A stretch of 64,000 nt of DNA, taken from assembly GCA_964036275.1 (NCBI GenBank), contig CAXIWQ010000074.1:1-64000 (forward strand). The letters are read 5' to 3'. The position numbers and the translations under genes are program-made. A model generated the notes under the pieces. That model was not told the origin of the DNA, ran no database searches, and saw only the letters and a list, made by a program, of their open reading frames with translations. Positions 8,185 through 20,080 of the stretch are shown one piece after another (positions within the stretch are counted from its first letter, which is position 1; each line of letters begins with the position of its first letter). This DNA is from Litoditis marina (Eukaryota; Nematoda; Chromadorea; Rhabditida; Rhabditidae).

Positions 8185-11100
8185 CTACAAAAACCTAATA
8201 CGACTTTATATTCTGTGGCGCACAGCCACAAAAGACAAATTAACGCGGTTATTGACTCTTTGCCGTGCAGCTACAGAAAAAAAGTTTATACGGCTATCAA
8301 GTATGTTGCTCCCAGCTACAAAAACCTTATACGACTATCTATTCTGTGGCGCACAGCCACAAAATACGAATTAACGCGGTTATCGACTGTTTGCTTTGCA
8401 GCTACAGAAAAAGTTAATACGGCTATCAAGTCTGTTGCTCCCAGCTACAAAAACCTAATACGACAATCTATTCTGTGGCGCACAGCCACAAAAACGAATT
8501 AACGCGGTTATTGACATTTTGACTTGCAGCTACAAAAAAAATCATACGGCTATCAAGTCTGTTGCTCCCAACTACAAAAACATAATACGACTTTATATTC
8601 TGTGGCGCACAGCCACAAAATACAAATTAACGCGGTTATTGACTCTTTGCCTTGCAGTTACAGAGAACATTTCATACGGCTATCAAATCTGTTGCTCCCA
8701 GCTACAAAAACCTAATACGACAATCTATTCTGTGGCGCACAGCCACAAAATACGAATTAACGCGGTTATCGACTCTTTGCCTAGCAGCTACAGAAAAAAA
8801 TTTATACGGCTATCAAATCTGTTGCTCCCAGCTACAAAAACCTAATACGACAATCTATTCTGTGGCGCACAGCCACAAAATACGAATTAACGTGGTTATC
8901 GACTCTTTGCCTTGCAGCTACAGAAAAAAAGTTTATACGGCTTTCAAGTCTGTTGCTCATGGCTACAAAAACCTAATACGACTTTATATCCTGTGGCGCA
9001 CAGCCACAAAAGACAAATTAACGCGGTTATTACCTCTTTGCCTTGCAGCTACAGAAAAAAGTTCATACGGCTATCAAGTCTGTTGCTCCCAGCTACAAAA
9101 ACCTGATACGACAATCTATTCTAAGGCGCACAGCCACAAAAGACAGATTAACGCGGTTATTACCTCTTTGCCTTGCAGCTACAGAAAGAAGTTTATACGG
9201 CTATCAAGTCTGTTGCTCCCAGCTACAAAAACCTAATACGACTTTGTATTCTGTGGCGCACAGCCACAAAAGACAAATTAACGCGGTTATTGACTCTTTG
9301 CCGTGCAGCTACAGGGAAAAGGTTATACGGCTATCAAGTGTGTTGCTCCCAGCTACAAAAACCTAATACGACTATCTATTCTGTGGCGCACAGCCACAAA
9401 ATACGAATTAACGCGGTTATCGACTCTTTGCCTTGCAGCTACAGAGAACAGTTCATACGGCTATCAAATCTGTTGCTCCCAGCTACAAAAACCCAATACG
9501 ACAATCTATTCTGTGGCGCACAGCCACAAAATACGAATTATCGCGGTTATCGACTTGTTGGCTTGCAGCTACAGAGAAAAGTTCATACGGCTATCAAGTC
9601 TGCTGCTCCCAGCTACAAAAACCTGATACGACAATCTATTATGTGGCGCACAGCCACAAAAGACAAATTAACGCGGTTATTACCTCTTTGCCTTGCAGCT
9701 ACAGAAAAAAGTTCATACGGCTATCAAGTCTGTTGCTCCCAGCTACGAAAACCTAATTCGACTTTATATTCTGTGGCGCACAGCCACAAAAGACAAATTA
9801 ACGCGGTTATTGACTCTTTGCCGTGCAGCTACAAAAAAAAGGTTATACGGCTATCAAGTATGTTGCTCCCAGCTACAAAAACCTAATACTATTCTGTGGC
9901 GCACAGCCACAAAATACGAATTAACGCGGTTGTCGACTCTTTGCCTTGCAGCTACAGAGAACAGTTCATACGGCTATCAAATCTGTTGCTCCCAGCTACA
10001 AAAACCTAATACGACAATCTTTTCTGTGGCGCACAGCCACAAAATACGAATTATCACGGTTATCGACTTGTTGGCTTGCAGCTACAGAGAAAAGTTCATA
10101 CGGCTATCAAGTCTGTTGCTCCCAGCTACAAAAACCTGATACGACAATCTATTCTGTGGCGCACAGCCACAAAAGACAAATTAACGCGGTTATTACCTCT
10201 TTGCCTTGCAGCTACAGAAAAAAGTTCATACGGCTATCAAGTCTGTTGCTCCCAGCTACGAAAACCTAATTCGACTTTATATTCTGTGGCGCACAGCCAC
10301 AAAAGACAAATTAACGCGGTTATTGACTCTTTGCCGTGCAGCTACAAAAAAAAGGTTATACGGCTATCAAGTATGTTGCTCCCAGCTACAAAAACCTAAT
10401 ACTATTCTGTGGCGCACAGCCACAAAATACGAATTAACGCGGTTATCGACTCTTTGCCTTGCAGCTACAGAGAACAGTTCATACGGCTATCAAATCTGTT
10501 GCTCCCAGCTACAAAAACCCAATACGACAATCTTTTCTGTGGCGCACAGCCACAAAATACGAATTATCGCGGTTATCGACTTGTTGGCTTGCAGCTACAG
10601 AGAAAAGTTCATACGGCTATCAAGTCTGTTGCTCCCAGCTACAAAAACCTGATACGACAATCTATTCTGTGGCGCACAGCCACAAAAGACAAATTAACGC
10701 GGTTATTACCTCTTTGCCTTGCAGCTACAGAAAAAAGTTCATACGGCTATCAAGTCTGTTGCTCCCAGCTACGAAAACCTAATTCGACTTTATATTCTGT
10801 GGCGCACAGCCACAAAAGACAAATTAACGCGGTTATTGACTCTTTGCCGTGCAGCTACAGGAAAAAGGTTATACGGCTATCAAGTATGTTGCTCCCAGCT
10901 ACAAAAACCTAATACTATTCTGTGGCGCACAGCCACAAAATACGAATTAACGCGGTTATCGACTCTTTGCCTTGCAGCTACAGAGAACAGTTCATACGGC
11001 TATCAAATCTGTTGCTCCCAGCTACAAAAACCTAATACGACAATCTTTTCTGTGGCGCACAGCCACAAAATACGAATTATCGCGGTTATCGACTTGTTGG

Positions 11101-12113
11101 CTTGCAGCTACAGAGAAAAGTTCATACGGCTATCAAGTCTGTTGCTCCCAGCTACAAAAACCTGATACGACAATCTATTCTGTGGCGCACAGCCACAAAA
11201 GACAAATTAACGCGGTTATTACCTCTTTGCCTTGCAGCTACAGAAAAAAGTTCATACGGCTATCAAGTCTGTTGCTCCCAGCTACGAAAACCTAATACGA
11301 CTTTATATTCTGTGGCGCACAGCCACAAAAGACAAATTAACGCGGTTATTGACTCTTTGCCGTGCAGCTACAGGAAAAAGGTTATACGGCTATCAAGTAT
11401 GTTGCTCCCAGCTACAAAAACCTAATACTATTCTGTGGCGCACAGCCACAAAATACGAATTAACGCGGGTATCGACTCTTTGCCTTGCAGCTACAGAGAA
11501 CAGTTCATACGGCTATCAAATCTGTTGCTCCCAGCTACAAAAACCTAATACGACAATCTATTCTGTGGCGCACAGCCACAAAATACGAATTATAGCGGTT
11601 ATCGACTTGTTGGTCTGCAGCTAAAGAGAAAAGTTCATACGGCTATCAAGTCTGTTGCTCCCAGCTACAAAAACCTAATACGACTATATATTCTGTGGCG
11701 CACAGCCACAAAAGACGAATTAACGCGGTTATTGACTCTTTGCCTCGCAGTTACAGAGAACATTTCATACGGCTATCAAATCTGTTGCTCCCAGCTACAA
11801 AAACCTAATACGACAATCTATTCTGTGGCGCACAGCCACAAAGACGAATTAACGCGGTTGTTGACATTTTGACTTGCAGCTACAAAAAAAAATCATACGG
11901 CTATCAAGTCTGTTGCTTCCAACTACAAAAACATAATACGACAATCTATTCTGTGGCGCACAGCCACGAAATACGAATTAACGCGGTTATCGACTCATTG
12001 GCTGCAGCTACGGAAAAAAGTTTATACGGCTATCAAGTATGTTGCTCCCAGCTAGAAAAACCCAATACAACTATCTATTCTGTGGCACACAGCCACAAAA
12101 TACGAATTAACGC
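8185..12113. repeat. Domain 1 block, copy 3 (3.9 kb)
   Basis: Full-length counterpart of copy 1 at an offset of 7,227-7,228. Its first 2,464 bases are identical by eye to copy 2. It carries the complete 513-bp tetramer run (equivalent points at 9,693, 10,206, 10,719 and 11,232), followed by the unusual TTGGTCTGCAGCTAAAG monomer (about 11,611) and the A-run monomer at about 11,861. Copies 2 and 3 look like the most recent duplication in this domain. Confidence 0.85.
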
Positions 12114-13074
12114 GGTTATCGACTCTTTGCCTTGCAGCTACAGAAAAAAGTTTATACGGCTATCAAGTCTGTTGCTCATAGCTACAAAAACCTAGCACGA
12201 CTTTATATTCTGTGGCGCACAGCCACAAAAGACAAATTAACGCGGTTATTACCTCTTTGCCTTGCAGCTACAGAAAAAAAGTTTATACGGCTATTAAGTC
12301 TGTTGCTCCCAGCTACAAAAACCTAATACGACTTTATATTCTGTGGCGCACAGCCACAAAAGACAAATTAACGCGGTTATTGACTCTTTGCAGCTACAGA
12401 AAAAAGTTTATACGGCTATCAAGTATGTTGCTCCCAGCTACAAAAACCTAATACGACTATCTATTCTGTGGCGCACAGCCACAAAATACGAATTAACGCG
12501 GTTATCGACTATTTGATTGCAGCTACAGAAAAAAGTTAATACGGCTATCAAATCTGTTGCTCCCAGCTACAAAAACCTAATACGACAATCTATTCTGTGG
12601 CGCACAGCCACAAATAACGAATTCACGCGGTTATCGACTCTTTGGCTTGCAGCTACAGAAAAAAGTTTATATGGCTATCAAGTATGTTGCTCCCAGCTAG
12701 AAAAACCCAATACGACTATCTATTCTGTGGCGCACAGCCACAAAATACGAATTAACGCGGTTATCGACTGTTTGCTTTGCAGCTACAGAAAAAAGTTTAT
12801 ACGGCTATCAAGTCTGTTGCTCCCAGCTACAAAAACCTAATACGACTTTATATTCTGTGGCGCACAGCCACAAAAGATTTTACGCGGTTATTGACTCTTT
12901 GCCGTGCAGCTACAGAAAAAAAGTTTATACGGCTATCAAGTCTGTTGCTCATGGCTACAAAAACCTAATACGACTTTATATTCTGTGGCGCACAGCCACA
13001 AAAGACAAATTAACGCGGTTATTACCTCTTTGCCTTGCAGTTACAGAGAACATTTCATACGGCTATCAAATCTG

Positions 13075-13690
13075 TTGCTCCCAGCTACAAGAACCTGATA
13101 CGACTATCTATTCTGTGGCGCACAGCCACGAAATACAAATTAACGCGGTTATTGACTTTTTGGCTTGCAGTTACAGAAAAAAAAATCACACGGCTATCAA
13201 GTCTGTTGCTCACAACTACAAAAACCTAATACGACTGTATACCCTGTGGCGCACAGCCACAAAAGACAGTTTAACGCGGTTATTGACTCTTTGCCTTGCA
13301 GCTACAGAAAAAAAATTATACGGCCATCAAGTCTGTTGCTACCAGCTACAAAAACTTAATACGACTATCTTTTCTGTGGTGCACAACCACAAAATACGAA
13401 TTAACGCGGTTATTGACTCTTTGCCTTGCAGCTACAGAAAAAAGTTTATACGGCTATCAAGTCTGTTGCTCCCAGCTACAAAAACCTAATACGACAATCG
13501 TTTCTGTGGTGCACAAGCAGAAAATACGAATTAACGCGGTTTTTGACTCTGTGGCTTGCATTTACAGAGAACAGTTCATACGGCTATCACGTCTGTTGCT
13601 CCCAGCTACAAAAACCTAATACGACTTTATATTCTGTGGCGCACAGCCACAAAAGACAAATTAACGCGGTTATCGACTCTTTGGCTTGCA
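13075..13690. repeat. Older duplicated segment, copy 1 (offset 781 bp)
   Basis: Matches 13,856-14,471 at an offset of 781 bp (six monomers plus one base). In about the first 250 bp I count eight substitutions, roughly 97% identity, against near identity for duplications elsewhere in the window. Shared rare features are CTACAAGAACCTGATACG at its start, CAGTTTAACGCGG, and the GTGCACAAGCAG variant. Limits are approximate. Confidence 0.7.
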
Positions 13691-13855
13691 GCTACAGAAA
13701 AAAGCTTATACGGCTATCAAGTCTGTTGCTCCCAGCTATAAAAACCTAATACGACTTTATATTCTGTGGCGCACAGCCACAAAAGACAAATTAACGCGGT
13801 TATTGACTCTTTGCCTTGCAGCTACAGGAAAAAGTTCATACGGCTATCAAGTCTG

Positions 13856-14471
13856 TTGCTCCCAGCTACAAGAACCTGATACGACTATCTTTTCTGTGGC
13901 GCACAACCACGAAATACAAATTAACGCGGTTATCGACTTTTCGGCTTGCAGTTACTGAAAAAAAAATCACACGGCTATCAAGTCTGTTGCTCACAACTAC
14001 AAAAACCTAATACGACTGTACATCCTGTGGCGCACAGCCACAAAAGACAGTTTAACGCGGTTATTGACTCTTTGCCTTGCAGCTACAGAAAAAAAATTAT
14101 ACGGCTATCAAGTCTGTTGCTACCAGCTACAAAAACTTAATACGACTATCTTTTCTGTGGTGCACAACCACAAAATACGAATTAACGCGGTTATTGACTC
14201 TTTGCCTTGCAGCTACAGGAAAAAGTTTATACGGCTATCAAGTCTGTTGCTCCCAGCTACAAAAACCTAATACGACAATCTTTTCTGTGGTGCACAAGCA
14301 GAAAATACGAATTAACGCGGTTATTGACTCTGTGGCTTGCATTTACAGAGAACAGTTCATACGGCTATCACGTCTGTTGCTCCCAGCTACAAAAACCGAA
14401 TACGACTTTATATTCTGTGGCGCACAGCCACAAAAGACAAATTAACGCGGTTATCGACTCTTTGGCTTGCA
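13856..14471. repeat. Older duplicated segment, copy 2 (offset 781 bp)
   Basis: Partner of 13,075-13,690. It shares the private variants listed there but has its own changes, such as GTTACTGAAAA near 13,952 and TACATCCTG near 14,018. After about 14,471 the two diverge: this copy continues into TATCCAGTCTGTTTCTCCC (about 14,497), seen nowhere else in the window. Confidence 0.7.
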
Positions 14472-15180
14472 GTTACAGAGAAAAGTTCATACGGCTATCC
14501 AGTCTGTTTCTCCCAGCTACAAAGACCTAACACGACTATCTATTTTGTGGCGCACAGCCACGAAATACGAATTAACGCGGTTATCGACTCATTGGCTTGC
14601 AGCTACGGAAAAAAGTTTATATGGCTATCAAGTCTGTTGCTCCCAGCTACAAAAACCTAATACGACTTTTTATTATGTAGCGCACAGCCACAAAAGACAG
14701 ATTAACGCGGTTATTGACTCTTTGCCTTGCAGCTACAGAAAACAATTTATACGGCTATCAAGTATGTTGCTCCCAGCTAGAAAAACCCAATACAACTATC
14801 TATTCTGTGGCACACAGCCACAAAATACGAATTAACGCGGTTATCGACTCTTTGCCTTGCAGCTACAGAGAAAAGTTTATACGGCTATCAAGTCTGTTGC
14901 TCATGGCTACAAAAACCTAATACGACTTTATATTCTGTGGCACACAGCCACAAAATACGATATAACGCGGTTATCGACTCTTTGCCTTGCAGCTACAGAG
15001 AACAGTTCATACGGCTATCAAATATGTTGCTCCCAGCTACAAAAACCTAATACGACAATCTATTCTGTGGCGCACAGCCACAAAATACGAATAAACGCGG
15101 TTATCGACTCTTTGCCTTGCAGCTACAGAGAACAGTTCATACGGCTATCAAGTCTGTTGCTCCCAGCTACAAAAATTTAA

Positions 15181-16606
15181 TACGACTATATATTCTGTGG
15201 CGCACAGCCACAAAAGACGAATTAACGCGGTTATTGACTCTTTGCCTTGCAGCTACAGAAACAAAGTTTATGCGGCTATCAAGTCTGTTGCTCCCAGCTA
15301 CAAAAACCTAATACGACAATCTATTCTGTGGCGCACAGCCACAAAAACGAATTAACGCGGTTATTGACATTTTGACTTGCAGCTACAAAAAAAATCATAC
15401 GGCTATCAAGTCTGTTGCTCCCAACTACAAAAACATATTACGACTTTATATTCTGTGGCGCACAGCCATAAAATACAAATTAACGCGGTTATTGACTCTT
15501 TGCCTTGCAGTTACAGAGAACATTTTATACGGCTATCAAATCTGTTGCTCCCAGCTACAAAAACCTAATACGACTGTATATTCTGTGGCGCACAGACACA
15601 AAAGACAAATTAACGCGGTTATCACCTCTTTGCCTTGCAGCTACAGAAAAAATTTTATACGGCTATCAAGTCTGTTGCTCCCAGCTACAAAAACCTAATA
15701 CGACTTTATATTCTGTGGCGCACAGCCACAAAAGATTTTACGCGGTTATTGACTCTTTGCCGTGCAGCTACAGAAAAAAAGTTTATACGGCTATCAAGTA
15801 TGTTGCTCCCAGCTACAAAAACCTAATACGACTATCTATTCTGTGGCGCACAGCCACAAAATACGAATTAACACGGTTATCGACTGTTTGCTTTGCAGCT
15901 ACAGAAAAAAGTTGATACGGCTATCAAGTATGTTGTTCCCAGCTACAAAAACCTGATACGACAATCTATTCTGTGGCGCACAGCCACAAAATTCAAATTA
16001 ACGCGGTTATCGACTCTTTGCCTTGCAGCTACAGAAAAAAGTTTATACGGCTATCAAGTATGTTGCTCCCAGCTAGAAAAACCCAATACAACTATCTATT
16101 CTGTGGCACACAGCCACAAAATACAAATTAACGCGGTTATCGACTCTTTGCCTTGCAGCTACAGAAAAAAGTTTATACGGCTATCAAGTCTGTTGCTCAT
16201 GGCTACAAAAACCTAATACGACTTTATATTCTGTGGCGCACAGCCACAAAAGACAAATTAACGCGGTTATTACCTCTTTGCCTTGCAGCTACAGAAAAAA
16301 GTTCATACGGCTATCAAGTCTGTTGCTCCCAGCTACAAAAACCTAATACGACTTTATATTCTGTGGCGCACAGCCACAAAAGACAAATTAACGCGGTTAT
16401 TGACTCTTTGCCGCGCAGCTACAGAAAAAAGTTTATACGGCTATCAAGTATGTTGCTCCCAGCTACAAAAACCTAATACGACTATCTATTCTGTGGCGCA
16501 CAGCCACAAAATACGAATTAACGCGGTTATCGACTGTTTGTTTTGCAGCTACAGGAAAAAGGTTATACGGCTATCAAGTATGTTGCTCCCAGCTAAAAAA
16601 ACCTAA
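15181..16606. repeat. 11-monomer HOR, unit 1 (1,426 bp)
   Basis: Equivalent points recur at 15,181, 16,607, 18,033 and 19,457 (spacings 1,426, 1,426, 1,424). The unit is 11 monomers of 130 bp less four bases. It contains a monomer with CAAAAGATTTTACGCGG (about 15,729), one with GCACAGACACAAAAG (about 15,591), one ending CAGCTAGAAAAACCC (about 16,071), and one GCTCATGGCTAC monomer (about 16,195). Unit 1 differs from unit 2 at a single base that I noticed (A at 16,124, G at 17,550). Confidence 0.85.
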
Positions 16607-18032
16607 TACGACTATATATTCTGTGGCGCACAGCCACAAAAGACGAATTAACGCGGTTATTGACTCTTTGCCTTGCAGCTACAGAAACAAAGTTTATGCG
16701 GCTATCAAGTCTGTTGCTCCCAGCTACAAAAACCTAATACGACAATCTATTCTGTGGCGCACAGCCACAAAAACGAATTAACGCGGTTATTGACATTTTG
16801 ACTTGCAGCTACAAAAAAAATCATACGGCTATCAAGTCTGTTGCTCCCAACTACAAAAACATATTACGACTTTATATTCTGTGGCGCACAGCCATAAAAT
16901 ACAAATTAACGCGGTTATTGACTCTTTGCCTTGCAGTTACAGAGAACATTTTATACGGCTATCAAATCTGTTGCTCCCAGCTACAAAAACCTAATACGAC
17001 TGTATATTCTGTGGCGCACAGACACAAAAGACAAATTAACGCGGTTATCACCTCTTTGCCTTGCAGCTACAGAAAAAATTTTATACGGCTATCAAGTCTG
17101 TTGCTCCCAGCTACAAAAACCTAATACGACTTTATATTCTGTGGCGCACAGCCACAAAAGATTTTACGCGGTTATTGACTCTTTGCCGTGCAGCTACAGA
17201 AAAAAAGTTTATACGGCTATCAAGTATGTTGCTCCCAGCTACAAAAACCTAATACGACTATCTATTCTGTGGCGCACAGCCACAAAATACGAATTAACAC
17301 GGTTATCGACTGTTTGCTTTGCAGCTACAGAAAAAAGTTGATACGGCTATCAAGTATGTTGTTCCCAGCTACAAAAACCTGATACGACAATCTATTCTGT
17401 GGCGCACAGCCACAAAATTCAAATTAACGCGGTTATCGACTCTTTGCCTTGCAGCTACAGAAAAAAGTTTATACGGCTATCAAGTATGTTGCTCCCAGCT
17501 AGAAAAACCCAATACAACTATCTATTCTGTGGCACACAGCCACAAAATACGAATTAACGCGGTTATCGACTCTTTGCCTTGCAGCTACAGAAAAAAGTTT
17601 ATACGGCTATCAAGTCTGTTGCTCATGGCTACAAAAACCTAATACGACTTTATATTCTGTGGCGCACAGCCACAAAAGACAAATTAACGCGGTTATTACC
17701 TCTTTGCCTTGCAGCTACAGAAAAAAGTTCATACGGCTATCAAGTCTGTTGCTCCCAGCTACAAAAACCTAATACGACTTTATATTCTGTGGCGCACAGC
17801 CACAAAAGACAAATTAACGCGGTTATTGACTCTTTGCCGCGCAGCTACAGAAAAAAGTTTATACGGCTATCAAGTATGTTGCTCCCAGCTACAAAAACCT
17901 AATACGACTATCTATTCTGTGGCGCACAGCCACAAAATACGAATTAACGCGGTTATCGACTGTTTGTTTTGCAGCTACAGGAAAAAGGTTATACGGCTAT
18001 CAAGTATGTTGCTCCCAGCTAAAAAAACCTAA
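16607..18032. repeat. 11-monomer HOR, unit 2 (1,426 bp)
   Basis: Same order of monomer types as unit 1, with near identity. Like unit 1, it opens with the monomer containing CAGAAACAAAGTTTATGCGG (about 16,682), which unit 3 lacks. Confidence 0.85.
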
Positions 18033-19456
18033 TACGACTATATATTCTGTGGCGCACAGCCACAAAAGACGAATTAACGCGGTTATTGACTCTTTGCCTC
18101 GCAGTTACAGAGAACATTTCATACGGCTATCAAATCTGTTGCTCCCAGCTACAAAAACCTAATACGACAATCTATTCTGTGGCGCACAGCCACAAAGACG
18201 AATTAACGCGGTTATTGACATTTTGACTTGCAGCTACAAAAAAAAATCATACGGCTATCAAGTCTGTTGCTTCCAACTACAGAAACATAATACGACAATC
18301 TATTCTGTGGCGCACAGCACAAAAGACGAATTAACGCGGTTATTGACTCTTTGCCTTGCAGTTACAGAGAACATTTTATACGGCTCTCAAATCTGTTGCT
18401 CCCAGCTACAAAAACCTAATACGACTGTATATTCTGTGGCGCACAGACACAAAAGACAAATTAACGCGGTTATCACCTCTTTGCCTTGCAGCTACAGAAA
18501 AAATTTTATACGGCTATCAAGTCTGTTGCTCCCAGCTACAAAAACCTAATACGACTTTATATTCTGTGGCGCACAGCCACAAAAGATTTTACGCGGTTAT
18601 TGACTCTTTGCCGTGCAGCTACAGAAAAAAAGTTTATACGGCTATCAAGTATGTTGCTCCCAGCTACAAAAACCTAATACGACTATCTATTCTGTGGCGC
18701 ACAGCCACAAAATACGAATTAACACGGTTATCGACTGTTTGCTTTGCAGCTACAGAAAAAAGTTGATACGGCTATCAAGTATGTTGTTCCCAGCTACAAA
18801 AACCTGATACGACAATCTATTCTGTGGCGCACAGCCACAAAATTCAAATTAACGCGGTTATCGACTCTTTGCCTTGCAGCTACAGAAAAAAGTTTATACG
18901 GCTATCAAGTATGTTGCTCCAGCTAGAAAAACCCAATACAACTATCTATTCTGTGGCACACAGCCACAAAATACGAATTAACGCGGTTATCGACTCTTTG
19001 CCTTGCAGCTACAGAAAAAAGTTTATACGGCTATCAAGTCTGTTGCTCATGGCTACAAAAACCTAATACGACTTTATATTCTGTGGCGCACAGCCACAAA
19101 AGACAAATTAACGCGGTTATTACCTCTTTGCCTTGCAGCTACAGAAAAAAGTTCATACGGCTATCAAGTCTGTTGCTCCCAGCTACAAAAACCTAATACG
19201 ACTTTATATTCTGTGGCGCACAGCCACAAAAGACAAATTAACGCGGTTATTGACTCTTTGCCGCGCAGCTACAGAAAAAAGTTTATACGGCTATCAAGTA
19301 TGTTGCTCCCAGCTACAAAAACCTAATACGACTATCTATTCTGTGGCGCACAGCCACAAAATACGAATTAACGCGGTTATCGACTGTTTGTTTTGCAGCT
19401 ACAGGAAAAAGGTTATACGGCTATCAAGTATGTTGCTCCCAGCTAAAAAAACCTAA
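18033..19456. repeat. 11-monomer HOR, unit 3 (1,424 bp, chimeric start)
   Basis: From about 18,330 onward it matches unit 2 at an offset of 1,425. Its first part, about 18,090-18,320, instead carries CCTCGCAGTTACAGAGAAC and TTGCTTCCAACTACAG, the monomer types of domain 4. Near 18,316 one base is lost from the inverted repeat (CACAGCACAAAAG), at the apparent joint between the two sources. Another one-base loss is at about 18,918 (GTTGCTCCAGC). The unit looks like an exchange product between neighbouring HOR families. Confidence 0.75.
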
Positions 19457-19745
19457 TACGACTATATATTCTGTGGCGCACAGCCACAAAAGACGAATTA
19501 ACGCGGTTATTGACTCTTTGCCTCGCAGTTACAGAGAACATTTCATACGGCTATCAAATCTGTTGCTCCCAGCTACAAAAACCTAATACGACAATCTATT
19601 CTGTGGCGCACAGCCACAAAGACGAATTAACGCGGTTATTGACATTTTGACTTGCAGCTACAAAAAAAAATCATACGGCTATCAAGTCTGTTGCTTCCAA
19701 CTACAGAAACATAATACGACAATCTATTCTGTGGCGCACAGCCAC
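19457..19745. repeat. 11-monomer HOR, partial unit 4
   Basis: Repeats the chimeric opening of unit 3 (18,033-18,320) at an offset of 1,424, including the A-run monomer at about 19,639, then departs into domain 4 monomers. The one-base loss at 18,316 is not present here (CACAGCCACAAAAG near 19,740), so the two joints are not simple copies of each other. The right limit is approximate. Confidence 0.65.
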
Positions 19746-20080
19746 AAAAGACGAATTAACGCGGTTATTGACTCTTTGCCTCGCAGTTACAGAGAACATT
19801 TCATACGGCTATCAAATCTGTTGCTCCCAGCTACAAAAACCTAATACGACTATCTATTCTGTGGCGCACAGCCACAAAATACGAATTAACGCGGTTATCG
19901 ACTGTTTGCTTTGCAGCTACAGAAAAAAGTTTATACGGCTATCAAGTCTGTTGCTCCCAGCTACAAAAACCTAATACGACTTTATATTCTGTGGCGCACA
20001 GCCACAAAAGATTTTACGCGGTTATTGACTCTTTGCCGTGCAGCTACAGAAAAAAAGTTTATACGGCTATCAAGTCTGTT

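Larger units (their letters stand above)
1..12113. repeat. HOR domain 1: triplicated block with 513-bp tetramers
   Basis: This part contains three copies of one block (958-4,886; 5,215-7,678; 8,185-12,113), a partial tetramer at its start (about 85-588 matches 3,182-3,685), and short linking pieces. Its signature is a monomer with a 7-bp deletion, where AAAACCTAATACTATTCTG replaces the longer form. That monomer appears at about 586, 2,656, 3,169, 3,682, 4,196, 6,914, 7,427, 9,884, 10,397, 10,910 and 11,423, and not in later domains. The domain ends where copy 3 stops matching copy 1 at base 12,114. Confidence 0.85.
12114..15180. repeat. HOR domain 2: diverged monomers
   Basis: Monomers here carry many private substitutions: GTGGTGCACAACCAC (about 13,376 and 14,157), GTGCACAAGCAGAAAA (about 13,509 and 14,290), TTGCATTTACAGAG (about 13,557 and 14,338), CTCACAACTAC (about 13,208 and 13,989), and one GAATTC at about 12,619. 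The TTGACATTTTGACTTGCAG monomer type, found about 47 times elsewhere, is absent from this segment. A 6-bp deletion shortens the monomer near 12,387. No long near-identical duplication was found. This looks like an older part of the array not homogenised with its flanks. Confidence 0.75.

Noticed and set aside
12615..12630. Possible insertion or foreign sequence at the unusual GAATTC near 12,619
   Set aside because: The flanks are ordinary monomer sequence in the correct order. It is explained by single substitutions in a diverged monomer.
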